Source: an uncultured Caulobacterales bacterium (GTDB lineage: Bacteria > Pseudomonadota > Alphaproteobacteria > Caulobacterales > Maricaulaceae). From it: a stretch of 52,355 nucleotides of DNA. The notes beneath the pieces are model-generated. The model was not told where the DNA came from. It worked only from the letters and a program-made list of their open reading frames with translations, and searched no databases. Of the stretch, positions 17,065 to 25,911 are shown one piece after another; the stretch's first letter is position 1, and every line of letters starts with the position of its first letter. The stretch is from NCBI GenBank assembly GCA_937924355.1, contig CALDSY010000087.1, positions 1 through 52,355 on the forward strand, given 5' to 3'. The position numbers and the translations under genes are program-made.

Positions 17065-17653
17065 CAACGGCTTCCTCGATGTCATCTATTGCGCCTTTCG
17101 TGTCACCGCTCGCGAGCTTTTTACCCGCATCTTTAATCTGACCAAGCGGCAGAGAGCGGATAAAATTCCCGATCGGAACCAGGGTTGAATTGTATAATGT
17201 TGACTCTTTTAGAAATGGTGCAAGGTCTGCATCGGGCATTCCGGCTTTGACTTTGTCGTAATGACCGGAATTTACTACCATCGTCAAAAGCGCTGCGACG
17301 ACCAACCCTCGGCCTGCGCCAAACGCGCCGCCCATCAATCGATTCATAAAACTGATATTACTCTTGTCTTGTCCGGTCACATTCCGAAGGAAGAACGCGA
17401 CCAACATATAGATCAGAAAAAATGTTCCGACACCTAAAACCCCGTCAGCTAGCCATGACGGCTGTATAAAGCTATGCGCCGTGGGCCGGAATTGCCCCCA
17501 AACAAATAGAGTCGCAATGATCCCAAGGACGAGCGCAAAAATTGCGATCAGCTCGCGCATCAAGCCTTTTTGCATAGCCATAAAAAACGAAATCAAACAG
17601 ATAACCAGAACGGCGATATCAAAACCGTTGAAAACCCAGGGACCAATACTCAT
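17051..17653 (-). CDS. cvpA: CvpA family membrane protein
   Basis: 200 residues with four hydrophobic segments in the first 120 positions, including IAVLVICLISFFMAMQKG-type and a glycine-rich NRLMGGAFGAGRGLVVAAL segment, the core CvpA signature. CvpA was named for colicin V production and is also tied to purF operons and to envelope stress. The hydrophilic, acidic tail overlaps the purF ribosome site. It is placed between radA and purF, as in many alphaproteobacteria. Confidence 0.92.
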   Translation of the reverse strand: MSIGPWVFNGFDIAVLVICLISFFMAMQKGLMRELIAIFALVLGIIATLFVWGQFRPTAHSFIQPSWLADGVLGVGTFFLIYMLVAFFLRNVTGQDKSNISFMNRLMGGAFGAGRGLVVAALLTMVVNSGHYDKVKAGMPDADLAPFLKESTLYNSTLVPIGNFIRSLPLGQIKDAGKKLASGDTKGAIDDIEEAVDGNQ

Positions 17654-17674
17654 GCCGTAACCTCAGCTTTAGCA

Positions 17675-19099
17675 TTATGCGGCCCAAGCTGAATCCACTC
17701 CACTCGAATCCATCGACCCGCCACCATTTGCGCTCGTCTCTACACGGCTTATGAGCTCAGGCAAAGTGCTGATTGCGGTAATTGGAAGGATTTGTGGGAG
17801 AGATTCCGCAGATTTTCCCCGAGGCTGTGCTGTGATGCCCCGACTAAATCCAAGTTTTGCCGCCTCTTTGAGGCGATCCTCGCTGCGACTGGCCGTTCGA
17901 ACATCGCCTGACAGGCTAATCTCACCAAAAACGACCGCCTCAGCCGGTAGTGGGACGTCAAAAATAGAGGACGCAATCGCGGCGGCCACCGCTAAATCTG
18001 CGGCGGGTTCGTGAATTCGGAACCCGCCCGCCACATTCAGATAGACATCCTTGCCCGCGAAGCTGACCCCGCACCGCGCCTCCAGCACCGCCAAAACCAT
18101 GGCCAGTCGCCCGCTATCCCACCCTACGACCGCCCGTCGGGGTGTCCCAAAGGCGGCTGGTGCGACAAGGGCCTGAATTTCCGTCAAAACAGGGCGTGTC
18201 CCCTCTAGCCCGGCAAATACGGCGGTCCCGCTTGAAGCATCTCCGCGATCATCCAAGAAAAGCGCCGACGGATTAGCGACCTCAGCCAATCCTGTTTCGT
18301 TCATTTCAAAGACTCCGATTTCGTTTGTCGCACCGAAACGGTTCTTGTGAGCGCGCAGGATACGAAATTGATGGGATTTTTCACCCTCAAAATACAAGAC
18401 GGCATCAACCATATGTTCAACGACACGCGGACCCGCGATTTGCCCGTCCTTGGTCACATGCCCAACGAGAATTACACAAGCGCCCGTCTTCTTGGCAAAA
18501 CGCGTGAGTTCCTGTGCACAGGCTCTTACCTGCGCAACCGTGCCGGGCGCGGCGGTCAACTGATCTGACCAAAGGGTTTGAATAGAATCGATAATCACAA
18601 CATCCGGTCGGTTCTCTTTTAGTCCATCAAGGACCGTCCCAAGCGAGGTCTCAGCTGCCAAAGCGACCGGACAATCCCGCAACCCCAGACGTAGGGCCCG
18701 ACGTTGCACCTGACCCGTGGATTCTTCTCCGGAAATATAAAGAGATTTGCGTCCAGCTCGCGCCAGGCTGCCCACCACTTGTAACAAAAGTGTCGATTTC
18801 CCAATGCCCGGGTCACCTCCAACCAGCAAGGCCGAACCGGTCACAAGCCCGCCGCCCGTGACACGATCAAACTCCGCAATCCCGGACCGCATTCGAGGAA
18901 TTTCAGCCTGCTCTGCATCTAAATCAACCAAAGATAATTGTCGGCCCGTTCTTTTGCGCGCCCGACTGGAGGTCGTCATTTGACCGATTGCCTCTTCAAT
19001 GAGTGTATTCCACTCGCCGCAAGCGTCACAGCGTCCTGCCCATTTTCCGTGCACGCTTCCGCAGCTCTGGCAGACAAAATGAGAGGTAGGTTTGGGCAT
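17675..19099 (-). CDS. radA: DNA repair protein RadA
   Basis: RecA-like helicase/branch-migration protein for recombination intermediates. 474 residues from the ATG at 19099, which has GGAG 8 bases upstream; the GTG at 19105 is too close to it. Domains: a four-cysteine zinc finger (Cys10, 13, 24, 27), Walker A GGDPGIGKS ending at Lys101, the RadA-specific KNRFG motif (AHKNRFGATNEIG), and a C-terminal Lon-protease-like domain (GGFRIHEPAADLAVAAAI). A promoter and a GTTC-N7-GTTC box lie just upstream. Confidence 0.96.
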   Translation of the reverse strand: MPKPTSHFVCQSCGSVHGKWAGRCDACGEWNTLIEEAIGQMTTSSRARKRTGRQLSLVDLDAEQAEIPRMRSGIAEFDRVTGGGLVTGSALLVGGDPGIGKSTLLLQVVGSLARAGRKSLYISGEESTGQVQRRALRLGLRDCPVALAAETSLGTVLDGLKENRPDVVIIDSIQTLWSDQLTAAPGTVAQVRACAQELTRFAKKTGACVILVGHVTKDGQIAGPRVVEHMVDAVLYFEGEKSHQFRILRAHKNRFGATNEIGVFEMNETGLAEVANPSALFLDDRGDASSGTAVFAGLEGTRPVLTEIQALVAPAAFGTPRRAVVGWDSGRLAMVLAVLEARCGVSFAGKDVYLNVAGGFRIHEPAADLAVAAAIASSIFDVPLPAEAVVFGEISLSGDVRTASRSEDRLKEAAKLGFSRGITAQPRGKSAESLPQILPITAISTLPELISRVETSANGGGSMDSSGVDSAWAA

Positions 19100-19121
19100 T
19101 TTCACGACTCCGTTTCCCCGG

Positions 19122-19150
19122 TACTTATTCTATAGGCTTAACCCGGTCAA
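19122..19150 (-). promoter_or_regulatory. radA: Putative radA promoter
   Basis: On the minus strand TTGACC (19150-19145), a 17-base spacer and TAAGTA (19127-19122) place transcription start a few bases before the radA ribosome site. The -35 is one base from consensus; the -10 is moderate. Confidence 0.45.
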
Positions 19151-19156
19151 GAATTT

Positions 19157-19171
19157 GTTCTTTATTTGTTC
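19157..19171. promoter_or_regulatory. LexA-type SOS box GTTC-N7-GTTC
   Basis: GTTC, seven bases (TTTATTT), GTTC is an exact match to the direct-repeat LexA operator of alphaproteobacteria. It lies 6 bases upstream of the radA -35 hexamer and about 130 bases before the divergent tadG-like gene. Regulation of radA by DNA damage is the simplest reading. Confidence 0.6.
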
Positions 19172-19298
19172 TCTTTTAGGAAATCATAAACCCTGATTTT
19201 AGAGCACTCAGAAACCCTAATGCTTAGACGCGAATTTACCGTTCTACGATACTGTCTCGTAAGGTTACGAAAACAATAACTAGAACAACTGACAAATT

Positions 19299-20582
19299 AT
19301 GCGATCTTTTGGACACAAATATTTGGCGGATCAGACCGGCTCTACGTCGGTCATGTTTGCTATTGCCGTTCCTGCCATCTTGGGATCAGTCATATTCATG
19401 ACCGAAGTTGGTCTATGGCGCGCAAAAAAGGCAGACCTACAAGCGAGCGCGGACATGGCGGCATTGGCCGGTGCCATCGAGTATTCTAAAAACGAAAACA
19501 AAGCTCTGTCCAAGCGCTCCGCCTATGCAGACGCTAAAGACAATCATTTTGACCCCGGTCTTGGAAGTATAACGACGCATATTCCGCCAATCTCTGGGAA
19601 CTATACTAACAAAGAAGCGGTTCAGGTAACCATCAAACAAGAACTGCCGACCTTCCTGTCGAAAATGTTCCTAAAAAAACCTATGGAAGCAACGGTTCAG
19701 GCTGTTGCAAAAGTCTCCGGGGAAAGCGTGAAGGCTTGCGTCTTGACCTTGGCCCCAACAGGTACGGGAATTTCAGTCGGCGGGAGCGTTAATCTTGTCA
19801 CGCATGGGTGTGGCCTGCACTCCAATTCTACGTCCGAACCTGCATTTGATGTCTGGGGGGCCGTGGAAATTCGGGCAGCGTGCGCCTCATCGTCCGGCCA
19901 AACGCGGATTGGGGGCTCGAAACCAAAAATATTCTCCGATTGTCCGGAACCACTATCAAACAAAGCCCCGGTTATCGATCCCTATGCCGCTATTGATGTG
20001 CCACCAGGCATTGACCATGAGCCTTGCCAGTCGCCAACGACGACAGGCAACGGAAATAATCAGCAGATGAGCTTCCCTGATCCCGCCGGTGGCGTGGTCA
20101 AGATCTGTGACAGTAGCATAGATATTCGGGCGAACATCGAACTTGAACCGGGCACTTATGTTTTTGATGGAACTGAACTGGATTTTGGAAATAATGGCTT
20201 CATCGCAGGCGAGGATGTCACCCTTATATTTATGAATGATGGGGCGATCAATAATGTCAATGGCGGCAATGGCTTTGACATTTCGGCTCCGGATTCGGGC
20301 GATTATGCCGGTATTGCTATGTATGCCGACCGGAATACCATGGCGGGTGAGGAATGGAAGTTTGCAGGGAATTCAGACATGTCTATTCTAGGGGCATTAT
20401 ATTTGCCGACCATCGATCTGGAATATGCCGGAGGAGCCGGGACTAATGCTACGGCGTGTACCCAACTCGTCGCTTACCGCGTTGAATTTGTAGGAAATTC
20501 AGAGTTTCAGAATAATTGCGACCCGGTCGGTACAGAAGATATGTTTGGTCCCGGCGCATCACAGGTCGTTTTGGTGGAATAA
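19299..20582 (+). CDS. TadG-like pilus assembly protein, cassette 1
   Basis: 427 residues. A short basic N terminus leads to the prepilin-like membrane segment of TadG (TGSTSVMFAIAVPAILGSVIF), then DLQASADMAALAGA, the DUF2134-type start of the soluble region. The large C-terminal part is rich in Gly/Asn and ends in beta-strand repeats (LEPGTYVFDGTEL, GEDVTLIFMNDG, SGDYAGIAMY). About a dozen cysteines are aligned with the cassette-2 paralogue at 29997, including KACVL, GCGLHSNS and the last NNCDP. Probably anchored in the inner membrane and folded in the periplasm. It starts a three-gene unit, 2 bases before the next gene; no clear ribosome site. Confidence 0.82.
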   Translation: MRSFGHKYLADQTGSTSVMFAIAVPAILGSVIFMTEVGLWRAKKADLQASADMAALAGAIEYSKNENKALSKRSAYADAKDNHFDPGLGSITTHIPPISGNYTNKEAVQVTIKQELPTFLSKMFLKKPMEATVQAVAKVSGESVKACVLTLAPTGTGISVGGSVNLVTHGCGLHSNSTSEPAFDVWGAVEIRAACASSSGQTRIGGSKPKIFSDCPEPLSNKAPVIDPYAAIDVPPGIDHEPCQSPTTTGNGNNQQMSFPDPAGGVVKICDSSIDIRANIELEPGTYVFDGTELDFGNNGFIAGEDVTLIFMNDGAINNVNGGNGFDISAPDSGDYAGIAMYADRNTMAGEEWKFAGNSDMSILGALYLPTIDLEYAGGAGTNATACTQLVAYRVEFVGNSEFQNNCDPVGTEDMFGPGASQVVLVE

Positions 20583-20584
20583 TC

Positions 20585-21085
20585 ATGAAACGTCTTTTTC
20601 GAAAATATTGGACACAGAAGGACGGCGCCATTGCCGTTGAAACGGCCCTTGTAACGCCAATTCTGATCGCGATTTTATTACCGGCACTCGATGTGGGTTA
20701 TCAAATCTACACGATGCAAAAAATGAATAAGGCAACGGATAGTGGAATCGAATATGTGGTGAATGGGGGCCGTGATGAGGCAATTATCCGCCAAATCATC
20801 CAAGATTCATTTGGGGAACCGATCACATCCTCCAATTTGGAAATTACAGCTTATTGCGGATGTTTAGCACCGTTTGATGACAAGGATGACGATGGCACGA
20901 TCACTAATCCTCACGCGAGTGTTTATGTTAAAATGCAAACTCAACTTGCTGACGACATGTGCGCGGCGGTTTGTACTGACGGGGCCGATGCAAAGGAATT
21001 AGTGGAGGTTTCTTTTGATCACCTGGTCAGCGGTACCATTAGAGATAAACGAGTCAACTCAAGGCTTCAAACTCGGATCAAATAA
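20585..21085 (+). CDS. TadE-like pseudopilin with cysteine motif, cassette 1
   Basis: 166 residues. After a basic start, the segment KDGAIAVETALVTPILIAILL is a TadE-type pilin-like helix with the conserved Glu. The soluble region carries YCGC at about residue 97 and a later C-x3-C (MCAAVCTDG), which recur in the cassette-2 homologue. The family is processed by the TadV peptidase and localises to the inner membrane or periplasm. The ATG at 20585 follows tadG by 2 bases; a longer open frame back to 20516 overlaps tadG and is not needed. The stop overlaps the next gene (TAATG). Confidence 0.8.
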   Translation: MKRLFRKYWTQKDGAIAVETALVTPILIAILLPALDVGYQIYTMQKMNKATDSGIEYVVNGGRDEAIIRQIIQDSFGEPITSSNLEITAYCGCLAPFDDKDDDGTITNPHASVYVKMQTQLADDMCAAVCTDGADAKELVEVSFDHLVSGTIRDKRVNSRLQTRIK

Positions 21086-21504
21086 TGAGAAAACCCCACA
21101 CACATATCTGGGCGCGGTTTACTCAAGACGAGCACGGCGCAAGCGCGATCGAGGCCGCTATCTGTTTTCCGATCATCATTATGATGGCCTTTGGGATATT
21201 TCAGTACGGCATTTTTTACAACAACTCGACGGACTTGAACCACAAATTCAGAGACGCGTCCCGACAGGTGAAGTTCATGGATAATCCCGGCGGAGATATT
21301 CTAAAGTCACATTATCAACAGATATTGGGCGAATATTCAGAAGACGTGACTCTGGCTGTCCAAAAAACAGATCGATATGGCGAAAGCTTTGCGGAAGTTC
21401 ATATGACCTATTCATATACGATCGATATACCCTTGCTGGACAAATATCCGCTTACAACACAATACAAAAACCTGATCATGCTTTCGAGCGACCTGCCGGG
21501 ATGA
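21085..21504 (+). CDS. TadE-like pseudopilin, cassette 1 (second)
   Basis: 139 residues: basic N terminus, then HGASAIEAAICFPIIIMMAFG, a textbook TadE/TadF hydrophobic helix with the E after the Gly-Ala rich cleavage region, and a short soluble tail of about 90 residues without cysteine. It is coupled to the previous gene by a TAATG overlap. Its closest match in the window is the last gene of cassette 2. Transcription seems to end near a weak hairpin around 21535-21557. Confidence 0.8.
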   Translation: MRKPHTHIWARFTQDEHGASAIEAAICFPIIIMMAFGIFQYGIFYNNSTDLNHKFRDASRQVKFMDNPGGDILKSHYQQILGEYSEDVTLAVQKTDRYGESFAEVHMTYSYTIDIPLLDKYPLTTQYKNLIMLSSDLPG

Positions 21505-21520
21505 TTAAGTAATTCTTTAC
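21505..21520 (+). promoter_or_regulatory. Near-CtrA box TTAA-N7-TTTAC (first copy)
   Basis: TTAA, seven bases, TTTAC begins right after the TadE stop. It differs from the CtrA consensus TTAA-N7-TTAAC by one base. A second copy with the same halves occurs 51 bases downstream. Confidence 0.3.
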
Positions 21521-21555
21521 GGTTTTTATCGTGAAATTGCTCCGTTTTGCGGCAA

Positions 21556-21571
21556 TTAAGCATCCGTTTAC
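21556..21571 (+). promoter_or_regulatory. Near-CtrA box TTAA-N7-TTTAC (second copy)
   Basis: Same two halves and spacing as the copy at 21505, with an unrelated 7-base centre. It lies about 107 bases before the subtilisin start. Two GANTC sites (21601-21605 and 21607-21611) follow 30 bases later, one base apart. Confidence 0.35.
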
Positions 21572-21677
21572 TTTGTATCAAAAATAGCCGTTAACAGTAG
21601 GAATCGGATTCGATTGAAACCGATCATCTTTTGTGTCTTTGCCATCCTCGGGATTTAAAAATCAATGCGAGGGCAAC

Positions 21678-22811
21678 ATGAATTTCCGTACAAAATATAG
21701 TCTGTTGGGCGCGAGCTTTACAGCATTGATGCTGGCAGCATCCACACCAGCTTTAGCACAATCAAATGACTATGACGTCGTTCCGGATAGCTGGATTTTC
21801 GTCATGCAGGGTGATGTCAACACCATGTATCTGGACGGCGACGTCAAGAAAGCGATGAGCAAGGGCAAGGCCAAAGGTAACCTCAAACACGTTTATAAAA
21901 GCCGCGTGAAAGGCTTCTCTGTCGATGACATGAGCGCAAAAGATGCAAAGATTATGGCCGACACCATGGACGGCGTCGCCTACGTCGTACCTAATAGCTA
22001 TGTGCAGATCATGGGAACCAAGAATTTCTCCAGCACAGGTAAGCCAGCGATCGGAGAGCAAACAGTTCCCTATGGTGTCGCCCGCGTAAATGGCGGCCAA
22101 TATAAAGGCAATGGCATAGCTTGGGTCGTCGACACAGGCGTCGATGCTCGCCACCCCGACCTGAGGGTCCATAAAGGCAAAAGCAAATCGATGATCGACG
22201 AGTCTCGTGGTATGACGGATGGTCAAGGTCACGGCACGCATGTTGCCGGAATCATTGGTGCTAAAGACAATGGTACTGGCGTTTTGGGCGTTGCCCCAGG
22301 CGTGACCATCGCCAGTGTAAAAGTGCTGGATGATAATGGTAAAGGCACGGCCGATGATATCATTGCCGGTTTGGACTATGCGGCCTCCAGAGCCCGACGC
22401 GGTGACGTGATCAATTTGTCCCTTGGCGGCGGCTTTAACCAAGCTGTAAATGACGCCGTTCTGCGCGCCAGCGCTTCAGCCACAATCGTTGTTGCAGCTG
22501 GAAACTATCGTGGTGATGCCAGAAACTATTCTCCGGGCAGCGCAGAAGGCGATAATGTCGTGACGGTTTCAGCGATTGACGCCGATGACGTATTCAGCGC
22601 GAGTTCTAACTACGGAAACCCGCCGATCGACTGTGCCGCGCCGGGCGTAGGTATTCTCTCCACATTGCCGGGCAATAATTATGGCAGTTTCACAGGAACA
22701 TCCATGGCGGCGCCGCACGTTGCCGGCCTCGTTCTAAAGGGCAATATCAGCTTTGACGGTGTTGCAGCCAATGATCCAGACGGTAACAACGACCCGATCT
22801 GCGTATTTTAA
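21678..22811 (+). CDS. Secreted subtilisin-like serine protease (S8)
   Basis: 377 residues from the ATG at 21678, which has a GAGGG ribosome site; the open frame to 21633 has none. A Sec signal ends at about residue 28 (PALAQ). Residues 35-112 form an I9-type inhibitor prodomain (DSWIFVMQGDV...DDMSAKDAKIMADTMDGVAYVVPN). The catalytic triad is Asp152 (VVDTGVD), His185 (GHGTHVAG) and Ser342 (GTSMAAPHVAG), with oxyanion Asn276 (AAGN). The tail after the domain is only about 30 residues, so no sorting or repeat domain is attached. It lies 173 bases after the Tad cassette and may process its products; that is inference. Confidence 0.9.
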   Translation: MNFRTKYSLLGASFTALMLAASTPALAQSNDYDVVPDSWIFVMQGDVNTMYLDGDVKKAMSKGKAKGNLKHVYKSRVKGFSVDDMSAKDAKIMADTMDGVAYVVPNSYVQIMGTKNFSSTGKPAIGEQTVPYGVARVNGGQYKGNGIAWVVDTGVDARHPDLRVHKGKSKSMIDESRGMTDGQGHGTHVAGIIGAKDNGTGVLGVAPGVTIASVKVLDDNGKGTADDIIAGLDYAASRARRGDVINLSLGGGFNQAVNDAVLRASASATIVVAAGNYRGDARNYSPGSAEGDNVVTVSAIDADDVFSASSNYGNPPIDCAAPGVGILSTLPGNNYGSFTGTSMAAPHVAGLVLKGNISFDGVAANDPDGNNDPICVF

Positions 22812-22889
22812 CTTACCCCTCATGTCCTCTGTTGGACATTTGCTAGCGGTGTACCCAGGGTCTCACTCACCCAAACGCCGCGCCTAACT

Positions 22890-22919
22890 AACCCGCCGCC
22901 TAGTCGGCGGGTTTTTTTT
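22890..22919 (+). terminator. Rho-independent terminator of the subtilisin gene
   Basis: A 9-bp perfect stem (AACCCGCCG / CGGCGGGTT) with loop CCTAGT runs into eight T's. It closes the subtilisin transcript 80 bases after its stop and isolates it from the M16 peptidase gene. Confidence 0.92.
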
Positions 22920-22982
22920 GTCTTCATATTGCCGTAAAGACAGAATGCAATTATTGAGTCACAAAACTAAAGAGATCCAATT

Positions 22983-25841
22983 ATGCGTATGACACTCACC
23001 TCAAAGATTTTTTCTTCCGTTGTTCTCGCCGGAATTCTCTCATTAACCGGGTGCAAACAAACAACGTCTGACACAGGCAACACTGACAAGTCGAAGTCCA
23101 CAAAGACTGAACTCTCCGTCAGCTATGAAAAATTTACACTGGAGAACGGATTAGAGGTCGTTTTGCATGTGGACAGATCCGATCCCGTTGTCGCCATTGA
23201 TATTGCCGCACATGTGGGATCTTCTCGAGAAACTACCGGGCGAACCGGCTTCGCTCATTTATTCGAACACCTTTTATTTATGGACAGTGAAAATCTTGGT
23301 TACGGCGGGCTAGATTCTATGAACACCCGTATCGGCGGTGAAGGTACGAACGGATTTACGACCCATGATATGACCCAGTATTTTCAGGCTGTTCCTAAAG
23401 ATGCGCTGGAAAAAATAATCTGGGCCGAAGCTGATAAGCTTTGCTGTTTCATTTCAACTGTATCCCAGAATGTCATTGATAATGAAAAACAGGTTGTGAA
23501 AAACGAAAAGCGGCAAAGGGTCGATAACCAACCCTATGGCCATAATTTTTATATTATCAACAAGGCACTTTACCCGGAAAGCCACCCCTATAACTGGCAA
23601 GTGATCGGATCGCTTGTAGACCTTGACGCCGCATCCCTCAAGGATACGCAGGACTTTTACAAGAGATGGTATGCGCCAAATAATGTAACCGTCACTCTGT
23701 CTGGCGATTTCGATGTGGCCGAAGCCAAACGTCTGATGAAAAAATATTTCGGAGACATTCCAGCAGGTGATCCTATCGAAAAGCTTGAGCCTAAAATTGC
23801 CAAGCTTGAGGCCGATAAGAACCTCTTTTATGAGGACAATTTTGCAACAGTTCCGCAGCTTTCCATCATTTGGCCTACTGTTGAACAATATCACGCTGAT
23901 AGCTATGCGCTAAATATTCTGATGGATTATCTCACCAGTGGAAAAAAAGCGCCCTTGTCTCAGGTTTTGGTCGATGAAGAAAAACTGACGTCCAGTGTCA
24001 GCGCCTTCCACTACACCAAGGAAATCGCCGGTGAAGCCTATATATTCATCAATCCCAATGAAGGCGGAGACATTGACGGGCTGATGCCGGCCATCAATAC
24101 GGCCTTCTCTCGCTTCGAGGAAAACGGCATTCCGCAAGCGGACCTTGATCGCATTAAGGCTGGATTGGAAGTCCGTTTTTTCAATGATATGCAAAGTGCC
24201 CTAGGCAAAGCTATCGCGCTCGGCGAATACAATATGTTTACCGGCGATCCTGGTTTCATTGTCGAAGACATTAAACGCCTGCAGGCTGTTTCCACCGATG
24301 ATGTCATCCGAGTTTATAACAAGTACATCAAAGACCAACCTCGGCTTTACACTTCGGTTGTTCCCAAAGGACAGACGGAATTGGTTCTGGAAGGCGCTAC
24401 CCGGGCCGCCATCGTCGAAGAGAAAGTTGTCCCCGGCGAGGGAGCACCCGTCGATTTTGACCCAGCTAAACGCGTAATTGATAACCCTTCTGGGTTTGTC
24501 CGCCCGGAACCTGATTTCGGTGAAAGCTATAGTTTATCCTCCCCCAATGTTTGGCGAGGGACTTTGTCTAACGACATTGAAATTTATGGCATTTCCAGCG
24601 ACGAAACCCCGCTGGTCGAATTCTCCATCATGTTGGACGCGGGCAATTCTCGCGGCGATTATGCCAAGCCCGCTATACCCGACATGGTTTCTGCTATGAT
24701 GTCCAAAGGCACCGTAGACAAGACAACGGCGGAGCTTGAAGACGCCATCAAATCTCTTGGCTCATCCGTATCGGTATCGACCAGCACCAATGGCACCTAT
24801 GTGCGCGGCACAACTTTGGCCCGCAACTTTGATAAAACCATGGGTTTGGTTCAGGAAATGTTGATGGAGCCCCGCTGGGACGTTGAAGAATTCGACCTTC
24901 TAAAACGAAAAATGCTCAACGATATAGACCAGCGCGCAGCCAATCCCAACGCAATTGCCGCGCGAGAAATGGCCAAACTTCGTTACCCTGAAGGCCATAT
25001 CCTGCGCTATGCTTATACAGGCCCTAAAGACAAACTTGAGGCGGTCACGCTGGATGACCTCAAGGCCTTTTACAATAATTACTATACCCAGAATAACATG
25101 AAGGTCCGGATCGTTGGAGATATTGATTTAGGCGACGTCAAATCTGGTCTGGGAAAAATTGCAAAGGACTGGAACAAGCCAGCACCGGCAAAGGTCAATC
25201 TGGCGTTAGATAACCCGGTCGAGGCAACAAAAATCTACTTTTATGACGTACCGGGCGCCAAACAATCAATCCTTCGGTTCGAACGTCCTGCTTTAACAGC
25301 GCATGATGATGACTTTGCTCTAGCGGAAGCCATCAACTTCCCTTTGGGCGGAATCTACACATCAAAACTCATGACAGAGCTTAGGGTAAATAAGGGTTAC
25401 ACCTATGGCATTCGGTCCGGATTTAACGGCGATAAAAACCGAGGTACCTTCACCATTGGCTCCTCAGTTCGAACCAATGTCACCAAAGAGTCTATTGGCC
25501 TCATCAATCAAATTGTCACCAGCTACGGTCCTGATTTCTCAGACGAAGACCTGGAAACAATGAAGGAGGCGCTCCTGCGGGGGCAGGCCCTTAAAAATGA
25601 GACACTTGGCGACAAACTCGGCATGGTACAGGAAATCAGCTATTATGGTTTTCCCGATGACTACAAGGCAAGGAACGCGGACAAGGTAAAAAGTCTATCT
25701 CTGGAGAAAGTGAAATCGCTGGCGAGCGAACAGCTCCGCCCGAAGGCCATGCGGATCCTTGTTGTCGGCGACGCCGGGTCACAATTGGACGGATTAAAAA
25801 CACTGGGTTTCGGAGACCCGATTTTATTGGAAACGGACTAG
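22983..25841 (+). CDS. Two-domain M16 metallopeptidase lipoprotein
   Basis: 952 residues. The N terminus is a lipoprotein signal with the lipobox LTGC (Cys24), so the enzyme should be membrane-anchored facing the periplasm. The first M16 half carries the inverted zinc motif HLFEH (His92, Glu95, His96) and the distal Glu in NEKQVVKNEKRQ. The second half, from about residue 500, has the fold without the zinc site, as in pitrilysin-type and chloroplast-processing-like enzymes. It is large for bacterial secreted M16 proteins, which often come as separate subunits. A GAGTC site is 23 bases upstream. Substrate unknown. Confidence 0.92.
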   Translation: MRMTLTSKIFSSVVLAGILSLTGCKQTTSDTGNTDKSKSTKTELSVSYEKFTLENGLEVVLHVDRSDPVVAIDIAAHVGSSRETTGRTGFAHLFEHLLFMDSENLGYGGLDSMNTRIGGEGTNGFTTHDMTQYFQAVPKDALEKIIWAEADKLCCFISTVSQNVIDNEKQVVKNEKRQRVDNQPYGHNFYIINKALYPESHPYNWQVIGSLVDLDAASLKDTQDFYKRWYAPNNVTVTLSGDFDVAEAKRLMKKYFGDIPAGDPIEKLEPKIAKLEADKNLFYEDNFATVPQLSIIWPTVEQYHADSYALNILMDYLTSGKKAPLSQVLVDEEKLTSSVSAFHYTKEIAGEAYIFINPNEGGDIDGLMPAINTAFSRFEENGIPQADLDRIKAGLEVRFFNDMQSALGKAIALGEYNMFTGDPGFIVEDIKRLQAVSTDDVIRVYNKYIKDQPRLYTSVVPKGQTELVLEGATRAAIVEEKVVPGEGAPVDFDPAKRVIDNPSGFVRPEPDFGESYSLSSPNVWRGTLSNDIEIYGISSDETPLVEFSIMLDAGNSRGDYAKPAIPDMVSAMMSKGTVDKTTAELEDAIKSLGSSVSVSTSTNGTYVRGTTLARNFDKTMGLVQEMLMEPRWDVEEFDLLKRKMLNDIDQRAANPNAIAAREMAKLRYPEGHILRYAYTGPKDKLEAVTLDDLKAFYNNYYTQNNMKVRIVGDIDLGDVKSGLGKIAKDWNKPAPAKVNLALDNPVEATKIYFYDVPGAKQSILRFERPALTAHDDDFALAEAINFPLGGIYTSKLMTELRVNKGYTYGIRSGFNGDKNRGTFTIGSSVRTNVTKESIGLINQIVTSYGPDFSDEDLETMKEALLRGQALKNETLGDKLGMVQEISYYGFPDDYKARNADKVKSLSLEKVKSLASEQLRPKAMRILVVGDAGSQLDGLKTLGFGDPILLETD

Positions 25842-25911
25842 TTCCATCATAAGGCCTTTCGTTTATCAGCCGCCGGACGGCCCTCTATCCATCATTTATC
25901 AGGATGAGGAT

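Noticed and set aside
19212-19270. Direct repeat AAACCCTRAT (19188, 19212) and palindrome TCGTAA-gg-TTACGA before the TadG-like gene
   Set aside because: Short and of no known type; could be an operator but no second copy was noticed before cassette 2.
21535-21557. Terminator after the first Tad cassette
   Set aside because: The hairpin has a 2-base bulge and no U-tract follows.
21762-22442. 226-residue minus-strand open frame inside the subtilisin gene
   Set aside because: The + strand has a complete protease with triad and prodomain; the opposite frame has no family features.
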